In this document: one piece after another, positions 7,469 through 16,284 of the stretch
Numbering within the stretch: the stretch's first letter is position 1
Layout of the letters: every line of letters starts with the position of its first letter
Origin: Natronobiforma cellulositropha
Lineage (GTDB): Archaea; Halobacteriota; Halobacteria; Halobacteriales; Natrialbaceae
Assembly: GCF_025629245.1 (NCBI RefSeq)
Contig: NZ_JANZXN010000030.1
Location: forward strand, 114,855-178,854
Length of the DNA stretch: 64,000 nt
Direction of reading: 5' to 3'
Notes under the pieces: model-generated
What the model was told of the DNA's origin: nothing
The model's database searches: none
The model's input: only the letters and a program-made list of their open reading frames with translations
Position numbers and translations under genes: made by a program

Positions 7469-8833
7469 TCAGTCGACGTCGACGCGGGTGCCGAAGCCGG
7501 GTTCGCCGACGACCTCGCCGTTCTCGTAGACGACCTCGCCGCGGACGACGGTCGCGGTCGCCTTCCCGGTGAAGGTCTCGCCTTCGAACGGGGTCGCCGT
7601 CGACTTCGAGTGGAGGGTGTGACGGTCCTCGAGTGTCCACTCGTAGTCGGGGTCGACGACCGTGAAGTCGGCGTCGGTGCCGACCTGGAGCGAGCCTTTC
7701 TGGGGGTACATCCCCCACACCTGGGCGGGGCGGGTCGAGTGGTGGTAGACCCACTCCTCGAGCGTGAGTTTGCCCTTCGCGACGAAGGTGAGCATGGCGG
7801 GGACTTCGGTCTCGAGACCGACGAAGCCGGACATGGCGTCCCAGGTGTTTCCGAAGGGGGCGTCGACGAGTTTCTCGTCGTCGGTGTGGGGGGCGTGGTC
7901 GGTCGCGATGGTGTCGATCGAGCCAGCCTCGAGGGCGTCCCAGAGGCGGGCCTGTTCGCGTTCGTCGCGGATCGGCGGCTGGATGCGCGCGACGTTGCCC
8001 TTCTCGCGCATGACCTCCTCGGTGAACCAGAGGTAGTGTGGGCAGGTCTCGGCGGTGACGTCGACGCCGCGGGCCTTGCCACGGCCGACCGCTTCCGCGC
8101 CGGAGCCGGAGGAGACGTGGTACATGTGGATCTTCGTGCCGGTCTCCTCGGCGAAGGTGATCATCCGCTCGATCGCTTCGCGTTCGGCGATCACCGGCCG
8201 CGAGTGGGAGTGGTCGATCGGGTCGGTTCGTCCCTCGGCTCTGAACTTCGCCTCGTAGTGGTCGATGATCTCGCCGTTCTCCTCGTGGAAGCCGAGGCGT
8301 TTGCCGGTCTCTCTGATCTCGGCCATCGCCTCGAGAATCTCGCCGTCGGTCGGGGCGGGCACGTCGCCGACGGTCGATCCGAGGAAGATCTTGAAGCCGA
8401 GCGCACCCGCCTCGTCGAGCGCGGAGATACGCTCGAGGTTCTCGGAGGTGACGACGGCGAAGCTCTGGAAGTCGACGTGTGCGCGACGCTCACCGCGACG
8501 GAACTTCAGCGCGAGGTGCTGTGGCCGGTCGATCACGGGGTCGGTGTTCGGCATGCCGACGACGGTGGTGACGCCGCCTGCGGCCGCCGCGCGCGTCGCC
8601 GACTCCCAGTCTTCTTTGTACTCGAGACCGGGTTCGCGGTTGTGGATGTGGCAGTCGACGATGCCGGGGACGACCACGTTGCCGTCGGCGTCGAGGGTCC
8701 GCTCGGACTCCGGGAGGTTCGCCGGGCGGCCGACGGCGACGATGCGTCCGTCGTCGACGGCGATGCCGGTGTCGGGACTGCTCGAGGTGTGCGTAACCAC
8801 GCGACAGTTTCGAACCACGAGATCGACGGTCAT
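7469..8833 (-). CDS. pyrC: Dihydroorotase-family amidohydrolase (PyrC/AllB type)
   Basis: A 454-residue cyclic amidohydrolase. Metal ligands: CHIHNREPG (His62, His64), the carbamylated-lysine segment LGFKIFLGS (Lys148), later histidines in HMYHVSSGSGAE, and the terminal aspartate in ATDHAPHTDDEK. The HxHxREPG signature favours dihydroorotase, which closes carbamoyl-aspartate to dihydroorotate in pyrimidine synthesis, and the nearby pyrD supports this. The GFKIF context is also seen in allantoinases and hydantoinases, so that activity is the alternative. A TATA-like AAGCTATTTGG (minus strand, near 8866-8856) lies about 28-32 nt before the ATG, suggesting a leaderless transcript. Confidence 0.85.
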   Translation of the reverse strand: MTVDLVVRNCRVVTHTSSSPDTGIAVDDGRIVAVGRPANLPESERTLDADGNVVVPGIVDCHIHNREPGLEYKEDWESATRAAAAGGVTTVVGMPNTDPVIDRPQHLALKFRRGERRAHVDFQSFAVVTSENLERISALDEAGALGFKIFLGSTVGDVPAPTDGEILEAMAEIRETGKRLGFHEENGEIIDHYEAKFRAEGRTDPIDHSHSRPVIAEREAIERMITFAEETGTKIHMYHVSSGSGAEAVGRGKARGVDVTAETCPHYLWFTEEVMREKGNVARIQPPIRDEREQARLWDALEAGSIDTIATDHAPHTDDEKLVDAPFGNTWDAMSGFVGLETEVPAMLTFVAKGKLTLEEWVYHHSTRPAQVWGMYPQKGSLQVGTDADFTVVDPDYEWTLEDRHTLHSKSTATPFEGETFTGKATATVVRGEVVYENGEVVGEPGFGTRVDVD

Positions 8834-8989
8834 CAGTCGGGAGTTCCCGAGGAACGTCCAAATAGCTTGTGTTGCACGGGCAGCACCGCTCGAGGCGGCG
8901 AGTAAGCAGTGGTTATCGGCCCGAGAACGTGCGTGAGGAGAACGGTACGCGAGCTATACTAAACCACGCGAACGGGGTACGAGCGAGGC

Positions 8990-9967
8990 ATGACCGAACC
9001 AGCGGTTCGCGGGCGGCGGATTCTCGTCACCGGCGGTCTCGGGTTCGTCGGCAGTCACCTCGTCGACGCACTCGCACCCGAGAACGAGGTACGCATTCTC
9101 GACGACCGCTCGAGCGGCACGCTCGCACACGTTCCCGAGTCGGCGACGGTGATCGAGGGTGACGTCGGCGACCGGGCGACGCTCGAGCGAGCAACCCACG
9201 GCGTGGACCTGATCTTCCACGAGGCGGCGGTCGTGAGCGTCGAGCGCAGCGTCGAGGCCCCGCTCGAGACGAACCGGACGAATCTGGCGGCGAGTCTCGC
9301 GTTGCTCGAGTGCGCCCGTCGGGAGGACGCACGGGTCGTCGTCGCCTCGAGCGCAGCGATCTACGGCCATCCGGCGGAGGTGCCGGTCCGGGAGACGACA
9401 CCGGCGGCGCCGACCTCACCCTACGGCGTGCAGAAACTCGCACTGGACCAGTACGCGCGGCTGTATCACGATCTGTACGGTCTCGAGACGGTCGCGTTGC
9501 GCTACTTCAACGTCTACGGGCCGCGCCAGCAGGGACCGTACAGCGGCGTGATCTCGACGTTCCTCGAGCAGGCTCGAGCCGGTGAACCGATCACGATCGA
9601 GGGCGACGGCGAGCAGACGCGCGATTTCGTCCACGTCGCGGACGTGGTTCGGGCGAACCTGCTGGCGGCGACGACCGACAGGGTGGGGGAGGCGTACAAC
9701 GTCGGAACCGGACGGCGGCTCACGATCGAGTCGCTCGCAGAGACGGTGCGGGACGCGACCGGGTCGTCGTCGGCGGTCGTCCACCGGGAGCCACGCCCCG
9801 GCGACGTCCGCCACAGCGTCGCGGACCTCTCGAAGAGCAGGCGAGCGCTCGGGTTCGACTCGCAGGTCGAACTCGAGGAAGGACTCGCCGACCTCGCGGG
9901 GCGAGCGGGGGAGGCGAGCGCCGACGGAGTCCTCGAGCGGGCCGACCGGCCGAGTGCGGACGGGTGA
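8990..9967 (+). CDS. NAD-dependent sugar-nucleotide epimerase/dehydratase (GalE-like)
   Basis: 325-residue extended short-chain dehydrogenase. The Rossmann motif GGLGFVGSH (residues 15-23) binds NAD. The catalytic triad is visible as the serine in VVASSAAIYG and Y/K in SPYGVQKLALDQY. The substrate region RYFNVYGPRQ and DFVHVADVV is typical of UDP-glucose/UDP-GlcNAc 4-epimerases (GalE/WbpP). A TATA-like TATACTAAA (8955-8963) sits 35 nt before the ATG. It is separate from the main polysaccharide island but likely feeds UDP-hexoses to it. The exact sugar cannot be read from sequence alone. The C-terminal tail (ASADGVLERADRPSADG) is non-conserved. Confidence 0.9.
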   Translation: MTEPAVRGRRILVTGGLGFVGSHLVDALAPENEVRILDDRSSGTLAHVPESATVIEGDVGDRATLERATHGVDLIFHEAAVVSVERSVEAPLETNRTNLAASLALLECARREDARVVVASSAAIYGHPAEVPVRETTPAAPTSPYGVQKLALDQYARLYHDLYGLETVALRYFNVYGPRQQGPYSGVISTFLEQARAGEPITIEGDGEQTRDFVHVADVVRANLLAATTDRVGEAYNVGTGRRLTIESLAETVRDATGSSSAVVHREPRPGDVRHSVADLSKSRRALGFDSQVELEEGLADLAGRAGEASADGVLERADRPSADG

Positions 9968-10144
9968 GCGGCTGGCGCGCATAACTGTTGTCGACGGTTT
10001 CGCACGAACGGTACCGTTGTCGAGACCGTCTCGACAGCTGTTCGATCTGCACTGATGGGTTTGACGACGCGAACGGAGGGCGTCGAGAACGGGAGACTGT
10101 GTAGGACGGAGATAACTATCACTGAGAGTCGCTACCTCCTGGTT

Positions 10145-10501
10145 ATGGTCCTAGACACTATCATAGTGTTCGCCGTCAGCCTGTTGATCGGTGCCCTCGG
10201 CATCTACGCCGGGGCTCGCGTGATCGTCGACGCGGACGACTACACGTACGCGATCGTCACGGCGCTGATCGGGGCGATCATCTGGGCGGTAGTGGGGTTC
10301 TTCTTCGGGTGGATCCCGTTACTGGGACCGCTACTCGTGTTCATCGCGTACCTCGCGGTGATCAACGCGCGCTACCCTGGCGGCTGGATCGAGGCGATCG
10401 GAATCACGTTCGTCGCGTGGCTGACGGTGCTCGTCGTCCTCTACGTCCTCGCGTTCTTCGGCGTGATGACCTTCGAGGCCGTTGGCGTCCCGGGAACGTA
10501 G
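10145..10501 (+). CDS. Small integral membrane protein, unknown function
   Basis: 118 residues from ATG 10145 (MVLDTIIVFAVSLLIGALGIYAGARVIV). It has four hydrophobic segments: the start, IVTALIGAIIWAVVGFFFGW, IPLLGPLLVFIAYLAVI and FVAWLTVLVVLYVLAFFGVM. Only short loops connect them (DADDYTYA, NARYPGGWIEA). The ATG was preferred over an upstream start at 10055 because the extra 30 residues are hydrophilic and unlike a leader, and AT-rich GATAACTATC lies about 33 nt upstream. It stands alone between the epimerase and a regulator. No enzymatic motif is visible. Confidence 0.75.
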   Translation: MVLDTIIVFAVSLLIGALGIYAGARVIVDADDYTYAIVTALIGAIIWAVVGFFFGWIPLLGPLLVFIAYLAVINARYPGGWIEAIGITFVAWLTVLVVLYVLAFFGVMTFEAVGVPGT

Positions 10502-10743
10502 GCGTCCAGTCGGCACACACGCGCGGTCCGGAGAGTGACGTGAGCGCGACCGGTCACCAAACGTGACCGAATTCAGATACGAATACTGCCACCCGTAGTC
10601 CGTACTGACGAGGCGCATAACACTCACAGAACGGAGAGATACAGATACTGCACTAACAATACATCACTTATAAAAAACATTTTGTGGTGGTCTCACGTCC
10701 GTATCTGAAGACGAGCGGGTCGTCGGCCGGAGTGGTCAATACT
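10502..10743 (+). promoter_or_regulatory. Promoter region with TATA box for the membrane wHTH regulator
   Basis: The gap contains one strong TATA element, TTATAAAAAA at 10668-10677. A transcript starting about 27 nt further on would leave a leader of roughly 45 nt before the ATG at 10744. No gene is seen in the rest. Confidence 0.6.
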
Positions 10744-11364
10744 ATGTATGGGACGTACACGCGAACGCTCGTGCTCACGGTGACGGTCGCCAGCCTCCTC
10801 GTAGGAGGGTGGGGTCTCACGGCGAGCGCGAGCGAGAGCGCGGCTGTGCTCGAGGGGACGGCCACAGATCGGACACCGGCGACGGCACCGGGAGCGGGGG
10901 GAGGGGGAGAGGCGTCCACGACGGGTGACGCCGTCGAGGGCGGGTCGCCGATGGCGTCCGCACCCAACGGCGTCGACGCGATACTCAGCCAGCAGTTCCA
11001 ACCACACCTCGCCGCGCTCGTCGGACTGGTCGTCCTCGCGGTGCTGGGCGGGGTACTCGTACTCCGAAACCGCATCGAGGACCGGTCGACGACCCAGGTG
11101 ACGGGACGCTCGAGTCAGGACGAACCGTTCGTGACCGACCGCGAGCGCATCACGTCGCTGATCACGGAGAACGGTGGCCGGATGAAGCAGGCGGACATCG
11201 TCGACTCGGTCGACTGGTCGAAAGCGAAGGTGAGTCGGTTACTCGCCGATCTGGAGACCGAGGGTGAGATCACGAAGCTTCGGCTCGGGCGGGAGAATCT
11301 GATCTGTCTGCGCGGCCACGAGCCACCGGCGTCGCAGTCCCCTGAAGGGCCACGTGGAAAGTAA
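10744..11364 (+). CDS. Membrane-anchored winged-helix regulator (DUF7343-like)
   Basis: 206 residues from ATG 10744. N-terminal signal/anchor TRTLVLTVTVASLLVGGWGLTASA, then a Gly/Thr-rich low-complexity extracytoplasmic stretch, a second helix LAALVGLVVLAVLGGVLVL (about residues 98-116) and a cytoplasmic winged helix (RERITSLITENGGRMKQADI, then SKAKVSRLLADLETEGEITKLRLGRENLI). This architecture is a common haloarchaeal transmembrane regulator that could relay an envelope signal to DNA. The GTG at 10684 lies too close to the TATA box to be the start. Regulatory role is by family; target unknown. The neighbour is the secreted acidic protein. Confidence 0.8.
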   Translation: MYGTYTRTLVLTVTVASLLVGGWGLTASASESAAVLEGTATDRTPATAPGAGGGGEASTTGDAVEGGSPMASAPNGVDAILSQQFQPHLAALVGLVVLAVLGGVLVLRNRIEDRSTTQVTGRSSQDEPFVTDRERITSLITENGGRMKQADIVDSVDWSKAKVSRLLADLETEGEITKLRLGRENLICLRGHEPPASQSPEGPRGK

Positions 11365-11510
11365 CGTCGGCTAACGTGATTTTTCGCGTGCAAACGGACG
11401 GCGAACGACGAGACCACGGCGGCGTATTACGCGGTTTCCAGACGGAAAGGTTCTCTCGCTTTATGGACCGATCAGTCGAGTCGTAGACGCCTGCACGGCA
11501 ATCCAGAGAC

Positions 11511-13463
11511 ATGAGCAACCGATCGACCCTACTCGTCGTGGTAGCCGCGCTGATGATGCTCAGTTCGGGCGTCGCAGCGGCAGCGACAGCAGCCCCTGCT
11601 GCGAGCGTGAGCGACCACGACGACACGAACGACGACGAGAAGGAGAAAGCGGACGACTACACGGAAGACGACGAGAAAGCGGATGACTACGAGGAAGACG
11701 ACGGAGACGACCTAGAGCCGGAGGCTGAAGACGATCCGGAGGAGCCGGTACCGGATCCGGAGGCTGAGGACACCGACGAAGGGCCGAGCGCCCACGTGAC
11801 GTTCGAAGACCAGGAGACCGACGGCGACCACGTGGTCGTCGACGAAGTGCGCCTCGCCAGCGGTGGCTTCGTCGCCATCCACGACAGTAGCCTGCTCATC
11901 GGCGAGCAGTTCGACAGCGTCATCGGCGTCTCCGAGTACCTCGAGCCAGGTACGCACGAGGACGTCGAAGTCGCCCTCGACGAACCGCTCGAGGAAGACG
12001 AGACGCTGATCGCGATGGCCCACCGCGATACGAACGACAACGAGACGTTCGACTTCGTCGAACTCGAGGGTCTCCAGGACGGTCCCTACCTGACCGAGGA
12101 CGACGAGGCGGTGAGTGACGCAGCAGTCGTCACCCTCGCCGACGACGTCGAAGAGGAGCCTGAGGAGGACGTCGTCGAGGAAGACGACGAGGTCATCGAA
12201 GAAGAACCTGAAGAGGACGTCGTCGAAGAAGACGACGAAGTCATCGAAGAAGAACCTGAGGAGGACGTCGTCGAGGAAGACGACGAAGTCATCGAAGAAG
12301 AGCCTGAAGACGACGTGGTCGAGGAAGACGAAATCGTCGAGGAAGAACCCGACGAAGACGCGGTCGACGACCGAGAGATCACCGTTACGATCGAGCAGGC
12401 AACGATCTACACGCTCGGAGTCGACCTCGAGGAACCGACCGACGAGGCAGTCGACCACGAGGCAGACGAAAACGAAACTGACGACGAACTCGCTGACGAA
12501 AACGAAACCGACGACGAACCCGCTGACGACGAGCACGCCGAAGAGCGAACGGTCACGATCGACTACGCGACCGTCTTCGCGCTACTCGTCGACGGTGATC
12601 ACCTGACTGAAGACGAATTAGCCGAGGAGAACGACGAGGTGGACGCGGACGATGACCAGAACGATCAGGTGGACGCAGACGATGACCAGAACGACGAGGT
12701 GGACGCGGACGATGACCAGAACGACGACGCGTTACACGTCACGATCGAACGAGCGACGATCTTCGTCGTTGCCGACGACCACGAAACCGACGACGAACTC
12801 GCTGACGAGAACGACGAACTCGAGAACGGCGAACTCACCGACGAGGGTGTTGACGAGAACGACGAACTCGAGAACGACGACGCAGAGGCTGAAAACGATG
12901 CCGACGAGAACGACGCCCACGAAGACGTAACGTTCGAGCACGCGACGGTCTTCGTGATGGCATCCGGTCTCGAGGTCGACGGTGACGACGCGGACGCCGA
13001 GGCAGACGAGAACGACATCGATGCCAACGCGGACGAGAACGACATCGATGCCGACGCGGACGAGGACGACATCGATGCCGACGCGGACGAGGACGATGAG
13101 TACGAAGAGAACGACGTCGGCGTGGAGGAGAACGACATCGACGACGAGGACGCACACGAACTCCACGTGACCATCGAGCAGGCGACGGTCTACGCACTAC
13201 ACGTCGACCACGACGCGGAGGACGACGAACTCGAGGAGACCGACGAGAACGACATCGACGAGAACGAGACTGACGAACTCGAGGAGACCGACGACGAGCA
13301 CGCAGAGGCTGGCGACCGACTGGAACTCGAGAACCTCGAGATCACGATCGAGTCGGTGAGCGTGATCACGCTCTTCGACCACGCTGACGGTGCGCACGAG
13401 GACGAGTACCAGGACGGTGACGACGAGGTGAACGACCAGCCTGCGATCGGACTCGTCGGGTAG
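11511..13463 (+). CDS. Highly acidic secreted protein with one DUF7282-like domain and six spaced beta-strand repeats
   Basis: 650 residues. A Sec-type signal peptide (LLVVVAALMMLSSGVAAAATAAPAA) is followed by an Asp/Glu-rich stretch, then a DUF7282-like domain (about residues 90-190: HVTFEDQETDGDHVVVDEV, GGFVAIHDSSLL, VIGVSEYLEPGTHEDVEVAL, IAMAHRDTNDN). After that come tandem copies of EEEPEEDVVEEDDEVI (48 bp unit, nt about 12150-12320). The rest alternates long D/E/N linkers with six short strands of pattern hTIExATVYxLxVD (near nt 12380, 12550, 12735, 12920, 13160 and 13335). No membrane anchor is visible at the C-terminus. DUF7282 domains occur in exported haloarchaeal proteins of unknown function. 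The acidic linkers could bind cations or the cell surface. Function unknown. Confidence 0.85.
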   Translation: MSNRSTLLVVVAALMMLSSGVAAAATAAPAASVSDHDDTNDDEKEKADDYTEDDEKADDYEEDDGDDLEPEAEDDPEEPVPDPEAEDTDEGPSAHVTFEDQETDGDHVVVDEVRLASGGFVAIHDSSLLIGEQFDSVIGVSEYLEPGTHEDVEVALDEPLEEDETLIAMAHRDTNDNETFDFVELEGLQDGPYLTEDDEAVSDAAVVTLADDVEEEPEEDVVEEDDEVIEEEPEEDVVEEDDEVIEEEPEEDVVEEDDEVIEEEPEDDVVEEDEIVEEEPDEDAVDDREITVTIEQATIYTLGVDLEEPTDEAVDHEADENETDDELADENETDDEPADDEHAEERTVTIDYATVFALLVDGDHLTEDELAEENDEVDADDDQNDQVDADDDQNDEVDADDDQNDDALHVTIERATIFVVADDHETDDELADENDELENGELTDEGVDENDELENDDAEAENDADENDAHEDVTFEHATVFVMASGLEVDGDDADAEADENDIDANADENDIDADADEDDIDADADEDDEYEENDVGVEENDIDDEDAHELHVTIEQATVYALHVDHDAEDDELEETDENDIDENETDELEETDDEHAEAGDRLELENLEITIESVSVITLFDHADGAHEDEYQDGDDEVNDQPAIGLVG

Positions 13464-13562
13464 CGCCGAACCCGCCTGCGATTTTTTCTGCGAGACCGCG
13501 CCAGGTGAGCGCCGGCGATGTGTGAGCGCCGTCGCGAGTTCGTGGTCTCGGTGGCGTCCGGC

Positions 13563-14066
13563 TCAGGCGAGGATGTGATAGAGGCTGGACGCGCCCACGA
13601 GCAACAGGGCGAGAATGCCGACGAGCGTCTGGTTCGCACTCGAGAGGACGGGAACGTCGAGTCCGGTCAGCGTGATCACGACGAGACCTGCGAGACAGAT
13701 TCCGAGGTGTATCCAGAGGACGTGCTCGCCGTCCGTTCGTTCTCCGTCGATGTAGCCGAGAACGTCCTCGAAGTGTGGGCCGGGCTCGATCGTCTTTCCC
13801 TCGGTATCGTAGGTGATGACGGCGTCTTCCTCTAGCTGGGGAAGGTGTGTCTGTTGGAGTGAAACGTAGACGCTCTTATAGAGGTTGTTCGGGACGGGCG
13901 TCGTGTCGGATTCGTCAGCGGCGATCTGTGAGGCGACGTCGGAGACGTCGATGCGACCGCGGTCGGCCGCCAGTAGCTGAACGATCGCCCGACGTCGGTC
14001 GTTGCCGAGAATGTGGAAAATTTCACTCTCCTCGAGTGACTCCGATCGGCTCGTCTGCATAGACAT
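13563..14066 (-). CDS. DUF7344-type winged-helix protein with two membrane helices
   Basis: 167 residues. The N-terminal winged helix (IFHILGNDRRRAIVQLLAAD...VSDVASQIAA) is followed by the family hallmark NLYKSVYVSLQQTHLPQLEEDAVI and TIEPGPHFEDVLGYI. Two C-terminal transmembrane helices follow (LWIHLGICLAGLVVITLTGL and LVGILALLLVGASSLYHIL). One of three paralogues in this window (others end at 18338 and 56802). The DNA-binding domain plus membrane tail suggests a membrane-tethered regulator. It is convergent with the acidic protein gene. Confidence 0.85.
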   Translation of the reverse strand: MSMQTSRSESLEESEIFHILGNDRRRAIVQLLAADRGRIDVSDVASQIAADESDTTPVPNNLYKSVYVSLQQTHLPQLEEDAVITYDTEGKTIEPGPHFEDVLGYIDGERTDGEHVLWIHLGICLAGLVVITLTGLDVPVLSSANQTLVGILALLLVGASSLYHILA

Positions 14067-14259
14067 CGGTCACTGAAAAGAGACGGGTGGCTCGGTGTGT
14101 CGGGCGCCGCTACCGGATATCATAGGTGAGTTAAATTTCAGTCACCATCCGTATCAACGTGGTGCATGATCAGCCATGGTGATTTATAAGCAGACCGAGT
14201 ATCGCCGATTACGGGGGAGTGAGAGACCGGCGTAGAACAATGCGTGATGTATCGCCCCG

Positions 14260-14421
14260 TCAGTCACTGGGAAGGTGGTTGCCCGACTGCATCTCCCGAT
14301 ACGTCGTACAGGCTGGACAGCCGTGGACGACGTCTCCGTTGTCGCCGAAGACGCGGGCGAACTGCTGTGTGACGTGTGTGCCGCAGTTTCGACAGCGAGC
14401 ACCTGCTGAGGACGATTCCAT
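14260..14421 (-). CDS. Small zinc-finger protein (DUF7563-like)
   Basis: 53 residues from ATG 14421: MESSSAGARCRNCGTHVTQ, then QFARVFGDNGDVVHGCPACTTYREM. The CxxC..CxxC pair forms a treble-clef/zinc-ribbon site. The conserved core CGTHVTQQFARVFGDN closely follows a haloarchaeal small zinc-protein family. An ATG at 14451 would add ten residues. Partner unknown; such miniproteins may bind nucleic acid or other proteins. Confidence 0.75.
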   Translation of the reverse strand: MESSSAGARCRNCGTHVTQQFARVFGDNGDVVHGCPACTTYREMQSGNHLPSD

Positions 14422-14451
14422 CGGGTTCCAGTTGGTTTGTGGGGATTTCAT

Positions 14452-15081
14452 AGCTGGGAAGGGGGGGGTGGGTATCCGCTCGATCACGGCCCGCACGCCG
14501 TCGAATGGCAGGGTCGTTGTACGGGACGAACCGCAGATGCCACCGACCGACGCGAGGGAGACGAACGGCGTGAACGCCACGCACGGGTGGCCGCTCTGGG
14601 CGTCGGGTTCGGTGCATCACTCCTATCAGGGTCGTCAGACCTGAATAAAGACGACAGACCGTTCACTTTCGGGGGTGGGCGGGTGCGTAGTAAATACGAC
14701 GTTTCTGGAGGGGATACTCGACGTTCCGTTGGTCCTCAGCCGGTAGAGCTAGCGTTTCCGCCACGCAGAACACGGCGTGAATTCAGTCGTATTAGTCCCC
14801 ATTTGGTAGAAAAGCAACGTGTTAGGCAGGACGTGTGCGGGCGAAACAGGGCGTTTCTGTACAGAAATATGATGTTTCGTCCTAGTATGAGGGTACTTCG
14901 AAAAATAAGGTGCGTCGTTATAAAATAGCACGATAGCCTACGGAATTAGCAGTCGGAACGCGATGACAGTTGAGTACCCGCCGTGTCTCGGCGTTCGTGC
15001 GCGCCGACGTGAGCCTCTCGGTACCCGAGAGTCCCTGTTATCGACGTCCGAACAGACGGCGAAGAACGAGCCTGTGAAACA
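14452..15081. other. Gene-poor, AT-enriched intergenic region with palindrome
   Basis: About 630 bp with no convincing gene. Frames crossing it are short or have non-halophile composition. It holds the perfect palindrome TTTCTGTACAGAAA (14854-14867) and several GTTTC words. The palindrome core TCTGTACAGAAAT recurs at 54925-54937. The AT-rich block 14870-14940 could contain promoters but I cannot assign one. Confidence 0.5.
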
Positions 15082-15420
15082 ATGTCACGCCACATGAAAA
15101 ACACGCGAACGAAATCGACCGGCTGCCCAGCAACCCAACTCGACATCCTCGGAGACGAGTGTGCGCGAACCATCCTCGTCGCGACGAGCAGCGGTCCCCG
15201 GACCGCCAAGGAGTTGACCGCGCGAACCGACTGCTCCTCGGCGACGGTGTACCGCCGCATCAACACCCTCCTCGAGAGTCAACTCCTCGCCGAGTGCATC
15301 CGCTTCGAGGAGGATGGATCGCACACGACGGCGTACGAGGCCACCGTCGAGCGCCTCCGCGTCGACATCGACGCCAACGGTATCGACGTCGCCCTGACCG
15401 AGACCGACGAACCGACGTAG
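15082..15420 (+). CDS. Winged-helix transcriptional regulator (ArsR/TrmB-like)
   Basis: 112 residues. The wHTH core is ATQLDILGDECARTILVATSSGPRTAKELTARTDCSSATVYRRINTLLES (two helices, recognition helix SSATVYRRINTLL), followed by a wing (ECIRFEEDGSHTTAYEAT) and a strand-rich tail. The pattern is common in haloarchaeal one-domain regulators. It stands alone with no obvious target; the PadR gene follows 266 nt later. Alternative start ATG 15094 would remove four residues. Confidence 0.8.
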   Translation: MSRHMKNTRTKSTGCPATQLDILGDECARTILVATSSGPRTAKELTARTDCSSATVYRRINTLLESQLLAECIRFEEDGSHTTAYEATVERLRVDIDANGIDVALTETDEPT

Positions 15421-15643
15421 TCGTCGACCCGTTCTCTCGAGTGTATCCACAGCACGTAGTGACGACCCGGTAGTGCGGCCGGACGCTGCTGACTCGGCGA
15501 TGGAAGCCGCGTCCGACCGACGCCGCCACCAGCACGTCGCGAGTGGCGTAAAACAGTCACGAACACGAGTCAGTCACGGGAATTGGATTTTTTATCCGTT
15601 GGAACGAATGTGAAAGGATTCGTGAAACAGCTGTATGATGCGG

Positions 15644-15652
15644 ATAACAAAT
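15644..15652 (+). promoter_or_regulatory. ATAACAAAG-type promoter box (ATAACAAAT) before padR
   Basis: ATAACAAAT begins 43 nt before the PadR ATG. Its flanks form GGATA-N5-TATCC, a perfect inverted repeat over the box (15642-15656). A more conventional TTTTTTATCC lies further upstream (15587-15596). Confidence 0.5.
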
Positions 15653-15686
15653 ATCCACTCAACGGAACGGTCCACGTGATTGAGCA

Positions 15687-15962
15687 ATGCACGATCTGAC
15701 CGGCTTCCAACGTGACCTCCTGTACGTGATCGCAGGCGCAGACCAGCCCTCGGGCCAAAACGTCAAAGAAGAGGTGGAGCAGTACTACAGCTCCGAGATC
15801 AACCACGGTCGACTCTACCCGAACCTCGACACCCTCGTCAACAAAGAACTCGTCGAGAAAGGGCAACTCGATAGACGAACCAACTACTACGCGATCACCG
15901 AAGACGGCCGTCAACGCATCGACGAACGACGCGAATGGGAGGAGAAGTACGTCGAGTTCTGA
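15687..15962 (+). CDS. PadR-family transcriptional regulator
   Basis: 91 residues: MHDLTGFQRDLLYVIAGADQ, a helix GQNVKEEVEQYYSSEINHGRLYPNLDTLV and the wing KGQLDRRTNYYAITEDGRQRIDER. This is the compact haloarchaeal PadR form lacking the C-terminal dimerisation helix. Its promoter carries the same box as many genes of the polysaccharide island, so it is a candidate local regulator that controls itself; that is inference. It immediately precedes the DUF1616 gene (318 nt gap). Confidence 0.88.
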   Translation: MHDLTGFQRDLLYVIAGADQPSGQNVKEEVEQYYSSEINHGRLYPNLDTLVNKELVEKGQLDRRTNYYAITEDGRQRIDERREWEEKYVEF

Positions 15963-16170
15963 CGGGAGACGCTCCCACCACCTGCGAGACGGCTCACGGT
16001 GCGTGCCAGCGTGACACGCCGCACCGAGTAGCTGTCAGTGTCACACACGCACACAGCCGCGAGCACACGGTGAGAATCCCCCCTCGCCGAGCGGGTGACC
16101 GCCTCGAGCGGGCCACGGTGTCGCTGGCTCCCGCCGCATCCACTGTGAGTGGCGCTCGAGTAACACGCCC

Positions 16171-16179
16171 ATAACAAAG
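16171..16179 (+). promoter_or_regulatory. ATAACAAAG promoter box before the DUF1616 gene
   Basis: ATAACAAAG followed by GC-rich sequence with no TATA box downstream. It begins 42 nt before the ATG of a 23-codon leader ORF (16213) and 110 nt before the DUF1616 start. Confidence 0.55.
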
Positions 16180-16212
16180 GCCTCGAGCGCCGTCGGATGC
16201 ACCGATTCGAGA

Positions 16213-16284
16213 ATGTCACACAGTCCACATCGTAGCCGGGCGCACCCCGACGGACGCTCGAGCGGTTCGGTGGTTCCCGAATGA
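16213..16284 (+). other. 23-codon leader ORF coupled to the DUF1616 gene
   Basis: ATG 16213 reads MSHSPHRSRAHPDGRSSGSV then VPE, and its TGA (16282-16284) overlaps the DUF1616 ATG as ATGA. It sits at the distance from the ATAACAAAG box at which other units have their first codon. It probably lets a leaderless mRNA deliver ribosomes to the main start by termination-reinitiation. The peptide itself is not conserved with the other leaders. Confidence 0.45.
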
